This document shows positions 1-11,417 of a stretch of DNA of 64,000 nt, piece by piece. Position 1 is the stretch's first letter; each line of letters starts with the position of its first letter. The position numbers and the translations under genes were made by a program. Source of the DNA: Alopecurus myosuroides (lineage: Eukaryota; Streptophyta; Magnoliopsida; Poales; Poaceae); assembly GCA_028641055.1 (NCBI GenBank), contig CM054059.1:434252167-434316166 (forward strand), written 5' to 3'. Below the pieces are notes generated by a model, which was not told the origin of the DNA, made no database searches, and saw only the letters and a program-made list of their open reading frames with translations.

Positions 1-2057
1 TTGTTGACGCGCGAGAAAATAAGCAACCTTCTCCATGACTTCGAAGTCCTACTGGTCGATAAACCATGGTTCCACAATTGGGGAAAATTTCCACTAGAGT
101 ACATCATACCTTTCACTTGGGGTAATGAGCATGTGATCACGTCTTAGAGCATCAAGGACAGAGAAGGTCGTCCATCAAAGGGTGGAGGAGGAGTTTGTTC
201 TGAGAGGCGTCGAGAAGCATCTGCTGCAAGACATCCACGACAATATCGAAGAGGAAGAGGGATAGGGGATCTCCCTGACAAAGCCCATGCCGCCATTGAA
301 TGCAGCAACCAGGGACACCATTGAGGAGAACAACTATATGGCCAGAGAGATTGAGGGCTTTGATTCAGTGCCTCCAAAGATCAGGAAAACCTTTAGCACT
401 CAAGATTTTACCGAGGGTGTCCCAGCTAATTGAATCAAAAAGCTTTCCGGAAATCAAGTTTGAAAACTATAGTCGGGGCTCCACTCTTATGGCACGACTG
501 GACACCGTCACCAGCACAGATAAAGTTTTCAGAAATCGACCACCCAGAGATGAAACCAGTTTGGTCGGGGTGAGCGGGAGAGGTCATGAGAGGATAAAGC
601 CTTAAGGTTAGGAACTTGGTGAGGAATTTGAGGTAGCTGTTCTGGAGGGAGATAGGGCGACAGTTTTCGGGGCGATTGGCACCAACCTTCTTAATGAGGA
701 GAACAATATAGGATTTGTTGAAGGGCCAAAGGTCAGCCTTGAGAGAGTGAAAGTCCTGAAGACAAGCAACAAGGTCGTTCTTAACTAAATCCCAATGCTT
801 TTTGAAGAAAGAGGGACCAAAACCATCATGCCCAAGACTAGATCTATCCTAGAGGAGAAAGGGTTGACCAGGGAGGAGGCCTGAGAGGTGGAGAGAGTGG
901 TGGAAGACGCAAGATGGTCAAGCTTAGGTAGGGTAGTGGAAAGCTTGGGCTGGCCTACAATATCTTTAAATAAGGAGTGGAAAATATGGTCTTTAGCATC
1001 ATGGAAAAACTAGGGTTGCCATCGGAGTCTTTGATACTTTTTATTTGATTTTTCCGCATGCGCCCGGAGGCGCAAATATCGAAGTACCATGTGTTGTCAT
1101 CTCCGAGCACGAGTGACGAAGTTTTGCCCGCTGCCTCCAGTAGGAAGCTTTGTTGGTTGTGAGCTTGCACAAATGTTGGTAGACAAGGAAGTGAAGCTTA
1201 GATTCTAAGGGAGAGAGGAGTCGGATCTCCTCAAGTCGGTCAAACAAACAGAGAACGATGCGGTAGTTTCAAAGATAGACCGAGGGAAGGTGCCTGGTGC
1301 GAGCCCCTTTTCAGGCGAAGGCAGAGCTGCCCAATGGGTGGAAGGATAGGTGGAAGAGACGCTATGCCAATTCACCGAGACGATAGGGGAAAAGGAGCTG
1401 TGCCCAAGCTAAGAATTTTTAAGGCGAAAGATGGTGTTGCAAGGAGCCGAGGAAGAGGCCTCGAGGAGGATGGGCGTGTGGTCAGATGTGAGGCAGAAGG
1501 AGGAAGAGAGCGCTGAATCAGGGAGGGCAATGCTCCAAGCGATGTTAACCATGGCGCGATCGAGACGAGCAAGGATAGGTGGCGATTGCCAAGTGGACCA
1601 TGTAAACTGCCTGTCGAGCAATGGGATGTCAAGGAGTCCCTCGTGATTGATAAAATAATTTAAGATAGTAGCTTCAGCAGCGTTGAAGTTATCATTTGAT
1701 CGGTCGCATGGGGCACGGATTATGTTATGAGTACAAGGGCCATAGACATTGATAATAGTGAACCGGGAGTCATCACAGCGGAAGGAGAAAGAAGTAGAAA
1801 CTGAGAACTCATCAATGGAATGGGAAATCAGGTCCACCATGTTGTCATCCCAAGCCATGATAATTCCGCCAGAGGCTCTGATGAAAGGCTTGAACACAAA
1901 GTTACGGAGCAAGGGAGGAAGGAAGGAGGACGCCAAAAATGTGGAAATACCGGTGAGCTTAGACTCTTGTAAGCATAGGATAGAGAGTGAGATGGGCTCG
2001 ATAGTGGCTCGGACATCATCTCGTTTGTCACGACTACCAAGGCCCTTGACGTTTTAG
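1..2057 (-). pseudogene. LINE ORF2 remnant: APE endonuclease plus degenerate reverse transcriptase
   Basis: The endonuclease part is open from about 2055 down to 1409. It begins with the family motif NVKGLG, followed by LCLQESKL (the catalytic-Glu region), GGIIMAWDD, INVYGP, a FTWS motif and SDHTPILL near the end; these are hallmarks of LINE APE endonucleases. Below 1409 the frame is broken. Recognisable RT pieces remain: a KKVGANRPENCRPISL stretch at about 600-720 and a decayed G-x-VRE-x-P block near 255-300, where the conserved QGDPLSP would be. The protein would nick target DNA and prime reverse transcription. It is non-functional here and cut off by the window edge. Confidence 0.85.
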
Positions 2058-2142
2058 AAAACAAAACAGAGCTTAATTATCATTAAAGCTCAAGGGAGAC
2101 AGAACCAAATAGAGTTCACTACAGAAAGAAAGGGGTACAACT

Positions 2143-5100
2143 TCAGTTACAAGGGTTGAGGACAAGGCCCAAATAGAAAAACAGGTCGATGGCACACATT
2201 CCCATCATGGTAAAACAACTCCAGTTTTTCAGTTCAGCAGGTGCGGAACATGGAGGTCCATAGTTGATAGCAGGTAGCCTAGCGCCAGCGAGCACAGAGG
2301 AGTAGACAGCAGGGGCGGCCCATCTAGTATTGTACGACCCGATCATGGGGAACCTGCATCCAATAGGGGGTTGACCTGGGCCATCAAGATCTTGCAAAGG
2401 GATATCGCATGCAAGAGCTAGAGAACGCACATCGGAGACAGTTAAGGGATTACCGTCGTCCACAACTGTGGGGATGAGGTCGAGCATAGGGAGTTCCCCA
2501 CAAAGGGAGGAGTCGGTGGGGCCCAGGCCCTCGAGCCACACCTGCTTGCAAAGAGCAGCCCGCTCAATCATAGTCATCTTATTTGCCGGCTCAATGGTGG
2601 CGAGATGAGAGCTGCAGCGTGGAGCATCATCCAAAGGCGACGCCACCGTCCAACGAGACAGAGAAACTGGTAGAACGCCCAAGGCCAGGCCAAGCCCCGG
2701 GGGGAGGGAGGCCGATATCTTGATGCTGGTGGTGATCAAAGAGAGGCCATCGCCGTTAGCCCCCGCAGCAGAGATAGCAGAGTCCGGAGCAGCGGGAGCA
2801 GGTTCATCCACCTCATCCATGAGCATGGAAGAGACGAGCGCGAATGGGGCATCAAAGGCCAAGCTGAGAGGGGCGCCCCGAGCTAGAATGTTCGAGGAGA
2901 TGGCAAGGCGACGAGAAGGGCCGAAGGTGTCCATGGAGTCGATGGTACTGACAGAGTCTGCGACGAGATTGACAAAAAGCAGACCTTTGCAAGTGGGGTC
3001 AGGGGACATGCGGTGCAGCGGGAGCTTGTAGAAGGCCTTCTCGCCGTTCGAGCCAAGTACAAAGAGATGGAAGAACCCCAAGTGCAGCTTGATCACAACC
3101 TTTTTGGTTTGCGAGGTGATTGGTAACCTAGCAACCAAAGGCAGAGGGGGGCACTGGCAATGGCACGGTCGACGATGCCAGCTGTAGGAGCGGCAGCAGT
3201 AGGAGAAGCATGCAGAATAAGAGGAGAAGGTGCCACCAAGTCTTGCAGGACATTAGCGAAGCTAGAGCCGCCCATGATCTTAACTCTTCAATCTCAGCAT
3301 CAGAGTGAGCATCTGGGATTGATAAGTACGGCTCAGACGAAGGCTCGGATGGATCGGAAGGAGGGTTGGAGGGAACCAAGTCCTCAAAGTCAATGATCGT
3401 GATGCGCTGCACCATGCCCACGCTACTATGGTCCTTTACATTTAGATTAAGAGGCACATCGGTGATAGTTTCAGCCTTAACTGTGATCATAACGGCCGAG
3501 TAATCAACCCCGGAGAGACAAACAAGGTCAATGGAGTGGGAGTTTGCATAGGGGCCCGAGGAGTGGATGATGTGCTCAACCAGTCCTCCATGGGGAAGTA
3601 CTTGATAGCCAGGGCGGCGAGAGCCTCATGTGCGAATAGAAAACGTTTTTTAGATTCATCATGCCGCTTAAAGCGGACATAGATCTCCTAACTGAGAAAG
3701 GGGTCGTTGGCGACATCATTTTCACCATCAATGGGGGAACTAAAAACAACGAGTTTGGTTCCACGGGAAGAAGGAAGAAGAGAGACACGATTGGTCCTGC
3801 ATCCCAACTAAACCGCTTGGCGAATAAGCATGGAGGGGGAGAGCATAGGATGGTCAACAAAGACAAAATCTAGGTGGTCAAAGTGCGGGAGATGGACATA
3901 CGACATGTAAACGTCAATGCAGTCCGAGCGGACAAGCTCAACGAGGTCCTCACTGTCGGTGATCGGAGCATCGGAGACCTCGTCGAGGAATAAAACGTAC
4001 GCGTCGACGATGGGGATGAATCCGTATCCAATCTCCGTGGGAGCGTCACCACCTTCGCTCGGCTCGGAGTCAAAGGCAAGGACCAGCTCCTAAGGGTCTT
4101 CCTCCTCTTCTGGATCGATCGCAGCCTCGGCCAAAGGGACGACGAGCCGACAGACAGAGCGGATGTGGTCAGAAGCGAAGCAGAGCTCACATAACAGGCG
4201 AGCGGCAGGGGCAGGCGTAGAGGCATCCACGACAGCCGCAACGGCCAAAGCATCGAGAGAGCTGTTCAGAGAAGCCATGGGCGAGCTGGGAAACAAAGGG
4301 AACAAATTAGCGTGGGTAGGAGATAAGAAAGGGACTAGAGGTGGAAGGGAGCAACACCTCTCAAAGTGGCCGGAATGCTACCAACGATGGCAGCGGATTG
4401 GATCTCGATAGGAGGCAACGAGGTGGTCCATCGCCAAGCACCGATGGCAACGAACAACTAAAGAGCAAAGGCAGAGGAGGTGTAGAGAAGGGGCGCGGGG
4501 GCAAGGTCTTAGAAGGGAAGGCGGCCACCTACGAATAGGAAGGTGCGGGGGCGTCATCCAAGATAGCACAATCTCCGAAGGCCCTCGTAGGGGAAAGTTG
4601 ACTAGAGGGAGAAGGGGAGGACTAAGGGGGCAAGGTGGGGGGAGGCGGTGGGAAGTTGGATGTAGAGCCGAGCAAGAAGGAGAAGGGGAGGAGGGAGTCA
4701 TGGACGCCATGGGAAGGCCAGGGCAGCGGACCTTGGGGCGAGGGAAGAATGTCGAGACTAAGGTGAAGAAGACAAATCGGGGGAGGGGGACGGCGAGAAC
4801 TATGCCTATGGAGCAGCAGGTCAACGAGCAAGGTGGAACGAGGGATACATAGGGAGCAGAAGACACCACGGGTCGGACATGCACAACATCTGCCACGTCC
4901 ATCTTGGAGCCATGCACGTCTCTTGTCACGACCAGCGAAGCACCATACAAGGGGTAAGGTGGAGCGTGGGAGGGAACGAAGCCCTATGCACGGATGGGCA
5001 CGTCATCTATCACGAACGGTGCAGCAGTAGACAAAACAAACCCCTCCCGGAGGTGGGGACACGAAGTCAGCGACAAGGGGGGTAGAAGGCAAAAAACGGT

Positions 5101-5520
5101 ACCAGACATCACCCCAGGCAGAGAGGGCGGGAGCGAGGAGAAGGCGAGAAAACATCCATGGTGGCCACCGACGAGAGAGGCAGTGAACGCAGCAACACGG
5201 CAAGAGGAGACGAACAGGTTGAACAAACAATCACCAATGCAGTCAATAACAAGCACCTCGAACTGAGACCCTAGACAAAACTAAAGGAAGCTACGAACTG
5301 AAGAAAGAAAAACACGTTGAGGGCCATCCAAGACAACGGAGATGTGCACCGCGTAGGGTGCAAACAGCTTCGACACCGGAGCCACAGGGGAAGAAACCAA
5401 TGTGCTAAAGTTCTCGAGGACTAACTGCAAGAAGGCGTCGCCTGGCGTGGAGAAAGGCGAAGGAAGGCAGCATGGGTCCAGGGCCAACTTCCAAGGCAGC
5501 TTCCGGGCGATCAAGCCTTG
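2143..5520 (-). pseudogene. LINE ORF1 remnant (RNA-binding, zinc-knuckle protein)
   Basis: ORF1 is scattered over several minus-strand frames. The longest open piece is 2143-3138 (331 aa, the C-terminal part). Around 3560-3870 another frame reads like the DUF4283-type domain of plant LINE ORF1 proteins (VRFKRHDESKKRFLFAHEA). At about 4160-4205 there is a CX2CX4HX4C zinc knuckle (CELCFASDHIRSVC), as expected for a nucleic-acid-binding ORF1. The most upstream stretch, 5281-5515, reads in frame toward the gypsy insertion and continues at 15417. Frameshifts and stops separate the pieces, so no intact protein is encoded. ORF1 normally coats the LINE RNA in the RNP. Confidence 0.75.
5516..5520. repeat. 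Left target-site duplication of the gypsy element (CCTTG)
   Basis: CCTTG lies immediately before the TG of the left LTR and is repeated at 15412-15416 directly after the CA of the right LTR. A 5-bp duplication is what Ty3/gypsy integrases leave. Confidence 0.95.
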
Positions 5521-5976
5521 TGTCGTGGGATAATCACGGCAGATGTTACCTGGGGTAACTGATCTTGGGGCAAGTCGACACAAGTATTCGGGAGAGGGTT
5601 TAGCTCAAGGGAAGACATGGCGAAAGCGATCTAAGAACCGGAGAATAACTCGCCGGATCTCGATATCAATAATGCTGGATACTCGATAACAGGTATTACA
5701 ACTATGACTCGAATCTCTCTGAGGCTAAGCCTAGGGGTTGGTTTATATAGCACTCATACCCCCCTTGGCTTGCCTTTACAAAGCGCCTCCTGAGTCCTAC
5801 TCGAACTCTATACACAAACCCTAACTTTCCTTACCGCAACCCACAATCCGGGTCACGAACGTTACATGCCCTGGGCCTTCCAGAAGTTTCTTTGTCTTTA
5901 GCCGGATTTGGTCCAGCCGCCGTTTGGGCCGGGTCACACCTGGGAGTTGGGATACCGGGTTACTATCCCCTCATCA
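5521..5976 (-). repeat. 3' LTR of the gypsy element
   Basis: It is 456 bp and nearly identical to 14956-15411. Read on the minus strand it starts TGATGAGGGG and ends CCACGACA. A minus-strand TATATAAA lies at 5742-5749 (promoter copy). The interior side shows GGGGACTAC on the minus strand, a weak polypurine tract. Confidence 0.95.
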
Positions 5977-6364
5977 GTAGTCCCCAGAATAGCTTGGGCT
6001 TCCAAGATTTACTCTTCGAAGCGTTGGCTATTCCCTACAGAAATATTAGATGCAAACACATGAGGATCAAGACGCAGCGCGTCGACGAATAGCCGTGACT
6101 GGTACCAAGGAAGCCAGGTAAAGACCCGGCTCTCCCTTCTTAGGTTCTCCCTTAATCTCCCAGACTTAAATCTTAATAGGAAACTCCCTGACCCCACATC
6201 CTTCTTGATAATTACCGCTGACACGAGGAAGGCAATTTCCCCTTCCTTTTTCTCTGGATCATATTGGTCTGCGCATAAAACGTGCCTTTCAAATTTCGAA
6301 ATGGCCAATTACTCCGCACTCCCCGGGTCTCGACCGTTAGGCTAAGCCCTTCCATCCGGGCGGT

Positions 6365-6373
6365 TATAAATAG
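6365..6373 (+). promoter_or_regulatory. Probable TATA box (TATAAATAG) for the antisense gene
   Basis: TATAAATAG lies on the + strand about 770 bp upstream of the ATG at 7143, inside the gypsy interior. The downstream leader is CT-rich and contains at least one plausible 5'UTR intron, with donor-like GTAAGT at 6633 or GTAGGC at 6928 and an acceptor at 7133 (TTTTGCCAG). The transcription start has not been shown. Confidence 0.5.
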
Positions 6374-7142
6374 AGCTCAAGGAACAAACCCAACTCTTAA
6401 CGGCTCATTTCCCCCATTCCACTTCTCCTCAAACCCGAGCTCGCGGAGTGCCACCACGGAAGCCCCACGCACCTCGCCGGAGCCCATCCGCCGTCGCCTG
6501 CGCTCCGCCACCGCGCGACTCACTCCAATCCCCAACTCCGCCGCCGAGCGCCCGACTCGCCGACCAACAACCTCAAAGGGACACCAATCTTGCGCCATCT
6601 GTCTCCGCAAAGCTCTTCTTCAACCCCCTTTGGTAAGTTCCTCGTATCCCTCAGCTCATCCTCGCAATTTCTCATCCTTCCCTTGGATCAGATCTGAATC
6701 GAGTGGTCCGCGATTTCTCGGGCCGCGCCGGATTAACTCACCGATATTTACCATAATCATTCCCATAGATAGGATTCATAGCTTGTATTGCTCTCCTAAC
6801 TCCAGTAATCATTAACTTGGCCACAAATTTAGAAATAAGATTCCCAATCTAGGCTCGGGCCATCTAAAGTTTCCGCCTTTGCTCTCCCTCCTCAGAGAAT
6901 CTCACTTCTCCGGATCATTCGCAGATGGTAGGCATACAAACACCCTCCCAACTTCTCCAAACACTTGCCTTTACGGAAAACTCTATAAATTTTGAAATGG
7001 CACACGATACCCGGACAAAACATACTTGACCCCGCAAGGCAATACCCGGATTGTGTTTAAATCGCCGGTAACCACTTATCTGCTAACTTCCGAGTTTTTG
7101 TCTCTTACGTCCTTTCCTTCAATGTTTTGCCAGGTCAATCCC

Positions 7143-10100
7143 ATGGCACCCAAGAGGCAGGGGAAACAGCCGGCTAAGGCTAAATCCACAAACTCCATAT
7201 CAGCCAATTGGGGGAAATCCTCTGTTACCACGGCCAAACTGGAGGAGTTGGTCGAGCTTGGAACCCTACCTTCACAGGAAGCTATCCACTGGAGAGTACC
7301 AGGCAACGAAACCCGACCTTCCCCAGCGACGGACGAGGTAATATGTTTCGTTGAACACGTGACCCGGGGCTTCAGGCCTCCGGGTCACCCTTTCTTCCGC
7401 GACGTCCTAGACCACTACAAACTCCGTATTTTCGATATAGGCCCAAACTCCATTTTAAACATCTCCCATTTTATCGTTCTTTCCGAGTCTTACTTGTGCA
7501 CTCCGCCAAGTCTGGCTCTTTTCGTCGAACTTTTTCAGTGCAAGCCGTGTCGCGAAAGCGGCGACGGCGCACTTCTTACTTGCGGCGGGGTTTCCATCCA
7601 GCGCCGCAAGAACTCCCTGATGCCTCCTATTACTCTCAATTCTCATGTGAAGCACTGGCAGCTCTCATACTTCTACTGCCAGGATACCTCTCCACCCGGC
7701 GAAAAGAAGTTGCCGGGTTACTCGGAGGGTCAGCTTGACATCTCCGAGACTTTCAACGCCTTCGCCCCTGACTCGGACAGGGAGGCGATCTTGCCTTTGC
7801 TAGCTAGGATCTCCATCTTGTCAGCCCGAGGTCTCATCGGGCTAAACCTGGTGAAGACCTGGGTCAGCTTCCGCATCCAGCCAAACTCCATTCGTGAGAA
7901 GCTGATGTGCGAATACTCGGGTCTTCCCACAGACCCTATCCGATACTCTCCTAGCACCCTTGCTCCTAGTGATATGAACAAGACGATCAAGGGTTTTTTA
8001 ACAGAGAAGCTCGAGGTGATCCGGAGCATAGCCGGACTAGAACCTTTTACCCTCGAGAATCCAGCCCCCGCAGTAAGTTTCCTACCTCTTGATTTTGACT
8101 TCTAACAGCTTACTTTTATTCTCTTCTCTTGACTCGATATTAATCACTATCCTGGCATCTTCTCCTCAGGCCGACGATGACTTTTGGACGGTCGACACCC
8201 CTCCTAATTCCGAAGATGCGGAGGAGGAAGACAATGTTGTTAACTCGGATGAAGGTACATACTTGATTCCCTTGTACACATTATATCCTGCCTTTTCTTC
8301 TTCTTTATGCTATAACTCGGATATTTTTCAGAGCAAGAGGACCAAAGCGAAGAAGAAGAAACGGACAGCAGGGGCGGATCCGCCAGCGAGGAGGAAGAGC
8401 CGGAGCTGGCCACCAAAGCCGGAACAAAGAGGAAATCCCAGAGGATAGCCCTCCAGGTTTTTACTTCATCTCCTTACACTTTGGTTTTTTTGTTCCCATA
8501 GCGTCACTCCGGGGCTAACCCCGTCTCCACCCCTTTTGATCATAACTGAAGGAGCCACCCGCGACTAGGCGCCGAGTAACCCGGAACCATCCGGGCAACG
8601 AGACCCTTAACCCGGTCGCTTCGCCGCCCCCGGTTCAACACCCTGGTATTTATCGTAAACAAAATTTCTTTCCGGACATTCCTTTGTAATGTAATCCCAG
8701 ACCTTTCTTGCCATTTTTCAGTCTCTTCCGGGTCTAGTGACGGCTTCCCCTCGGACTTCCCGGTGAACACCGGGTAAACTCCTTTCCTTAGAGTTATACC
8801 AGACTTTATCACCTTTTCACAACTAAGAACTAACTGCACCTTCGTACCTTCTACAGAGCCACGGTTGTTATTAGCGACGAAGAGGGCACGGAGGTTGAGG
8901 TCCGAGTCGAGAATAAGCCGGCCGATGACGCATTCGCTGCAACTGGCGACGAGCAAGCGTCGTCACCGGAGCTGGCTAGGCATGATACTGGGTATCCCAT
9001 CGCTTCGCACGCAGGCGAGAAGGAGACGGGAACAACTTCGAGCGCGGGAGGAGGACCAAACTCCGATATTCGGATGACCCGGGTGCCACCTCCTGTTACA
9101 AGAAACGCTCCTTTTCCCACTTTCCAGGTACCCGAGCCATCTAACTCGGATAACGCTGACTTTAACCAGCTGATGAGCGCTCTTCTCGCCATGAAAGCTT
9201 CAGAAGGAAATGTCCTAGAGCGTATGGCTGCAGCACATCAGGTAACTTTTACTTGATACTCTTTATTATACATCCAGTCCCCAAGTCCCGAGTATAATTT
9301 TTTTTTGTAATTATCCTCGGTACTTCGCATAATACTTTTCGGTAATCATTTCCTCAGAGGGAATACTCTCGTGATATCCGGCTTACAGCTTCACCCGGTC
9401 TTTGCAGGCAGAGATTACTCAGTCGGATGAAGCGTTACTTAAGGCTGAGCAGCTCTTGCTGGCTAAAGTTAAGCGTAGGGAGGCCCTTGAAGCGGAGATA
9501 AAGACTTTGAAAAAAGATGTCTCCACATACAAGAAGAAGTACAATGCCGCCCAATCCTCGCTGAAGAACTTATCGACTCAGATTACGGACACTTACCGTA
9601 TTTTGCTAAGTAAGTTTGTTTATCTGCAACTAGCTTGCTTACCTCCATTTTGCCGTTGTAATAACCAAAATTACTGATATGCTTTTGTGTTTTTCGATTG
9701 CAGGTGCTAACCTTGCTGCTCCGGAGGAGAATGCCATTACTCAAGTTAAAACTCTGAAGACTGTGCTCCGGACGTTTTTTGCCGGCACGAAACTTTTGCT
9801 GGATGCTATCAAGTGGCCTTCTGAGGTATACCCGGGCGAGGAGAACCTTATGCAGGCCTTTTCCACAGCGCCTGGTTGGATTGAAATACTGAAGCGTTCG
9901 TCCTGCCGAATTGGGATGACCCGGGCTTTAACGCTGGCGAAGGCTTATTTTCCAAAGCTTGACCCGGCGAAGGTAGTATCCGGGTTCCCAGAGTTTAAAG
10001 CTGACGGATCCAAATTCAAGCCCCAGGATTTCAAAGCTATACAATCTGCGGTACGTCCTTCAGCCACAGCTTTGGCCGACAAGATGGATCTAAACACGAT

Positions 10101-10371
10101 TATGAGCTCGTATGATTCTGAGGGCAAGGTTATCCTGGTGGAGGCACCCCCCCCTATTGATATGTTGGACAAATGGTCGACTGATCTGGCTAGGAGGAAG
10201 GAAGAGGCTGCAAAGAGGGAAGCAGAGCTGGGCGTAAAGCCGTCTACCTCTACCCCAGCCGTGCCTCCGCCTGTTCGTCCAGATGTGAAGAGCCCGGGTA
10301 AAACTGCTGGCAAGGCCAAGGAGCAAGTCCAAGACTTAGACCCGGAGGACCGCTCTCAGGATGCCGAGTAG
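7143..10371 (+). CDS. Intron-containing antisense gene: putative gypsy-type transposon protein (Transposase_28-like), ~828 aa
   Basis: I join seven exons: 7143-8072, 8170-8254, 8332-8456, 8552-8645, 8859-9241, 9408-9609 and 9704-10371. All six introns are GT-AG and the phases fit without a stop, giving 829 codons including the stop. ATG 7143 is chosen because a good 5'UTR acceptor ends at 7133; an ATG at 7122 would then lie inside that intron. Residues ~1-310 resemble the plant domain called 'putative gypsy type transposon' (PF04195), an inference from remembered family character. Exons 2-3 are very acidic and end in a basic KRK patch, exon 6 (~AEQLLLAKVKRREALEAEI) looks coiled-coil, and the C-terminus is proline- and charge-rich. 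No catalytic motif was recognised. The gene lies antisense to gag-protease. Function unknown; the name of the family does not prove transposase activity. Confidence 0.78.
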
Positions 10372-11417
10372 GATGCTGCCTAGTGCTTTGCGTTTCTCGA
10401 GACTGATATGATTTTTTTTTGCGGTGCGCCTGTGCACCATTGATGCTGACACTATGACTTTGCGTTTGTGAACTTATGATAACTCTTTGCCTCCCCTGGC
10501 TTTTGATAATATCCATCCTTGTGTTACTTATAAGCTTATTCTCGATACTTCGAACTCTTGTTTTCAATTTCCTTTTGAGACTCGGCTAACCGAGTATCGT
10601 AGGTTTTGATAGATGAACTTTTCTTTAAGTCCCCAATACTCGGAAATTAAGGTTTACAGGCTTTGGTAGTTAAACAGTTTGTTTCTGTTTCGAAGTCCCC
10701 AGTCCCCATGACCCAAAGTACGAGCTATGGGGGCGTGGCCTTTCTCAGATGACATACTGCTGTTTACCAAGCTGAATACCAATAGCTGTTCACATAAATA
10801 CTGAAGTCATGCTTAATACTTGTTGAGTTTCCGGCTTTTTTAGCCTTATACTCTGCATGGACTTGTGGTTTAGATGACCCTTTTGATTATCTTGTACTGT
10901 AAGCCGGCTTTCGCGTGGATACCATGTCGTTGCATCTATACGAAAAACAAGATCAAGCAAGCCCCATTGGGCTGCATAGTTTGATTGTAATCGTACGTGA
11001 ACAGATCATGCCACTTTAGCGCGAGTCACATCGAGCTTAAGTAAGAATAATCAAGAAATTTGGCTCCTTCGTCCAGTTATAGGATTGTAGCCGCACCCGT
11101 TTCTACGAGTAATCAGCCCCCATAACTCATAGGCATCATGGCCGGGTCTCCGGGTTTGAGATTACTTATTGAAGCAGATCGCCCCCCGGAGACCTATATT
11201 CACGCAATGTATTTCGATGATATTGATGTGTTGATAATAAAAACGTTACTTACTTGTAACTGAAGCAAGGATCATGATAAGACTCGAGACCATCTTCTTT
11301 TATTGATAAAAATTTCTTTTTGAATCAGCAGGCCGCCTCATTAAAAACCTTCCAGTCCCCTTAGGTACCCTGGTAAGGAAAAGAGCGCGTATGAAACCTG
11401 CCGTCGATTACACTGCT
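10372..11417. other. Gypsy interior between the antisense gene and gag-protease; no ORF
   Basis: About 1 kb lies between two convergent coding units, with the + strand gene ending at 10371 and the minus ORF ending at 11418. No ORF of note was found. Short phrases around AGTCCCCA recur, resembling the sequence beside the left LTR. It probably holds the 3'UTR of the antisense gene and the scar of the pol deletion. Confidence 0.6.

Larger units (their letters stand above)
1..5520 (-). mobile_element. LINE (non-LTR retrotransposon), 3'-side portion, interrupted by a gypsy element
   Basis: This is a minus-strand LINE whose 3' end lies beyond the left edge. Going down the coordinates it shows ORF1 remnants with a zinc knuckle, an APE-type endonuclease and reverse-transcriptase fragments, which is the usual LINE order. 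Its 5' part continues at 15412-15650, on the other side of the gypsy insertion, and the two parts share the CCTTG target-site duplication. Many stops and frameshifts show it is inactive. The family was not identified. Confidence 0.85.

Noticed and set aside
7026..7142. Upstream extension of the antisense gene from 7026
   Set aside because: It starts with TTG and crosses a probable splice acceptor at 7133. ATG 7143 fits better.
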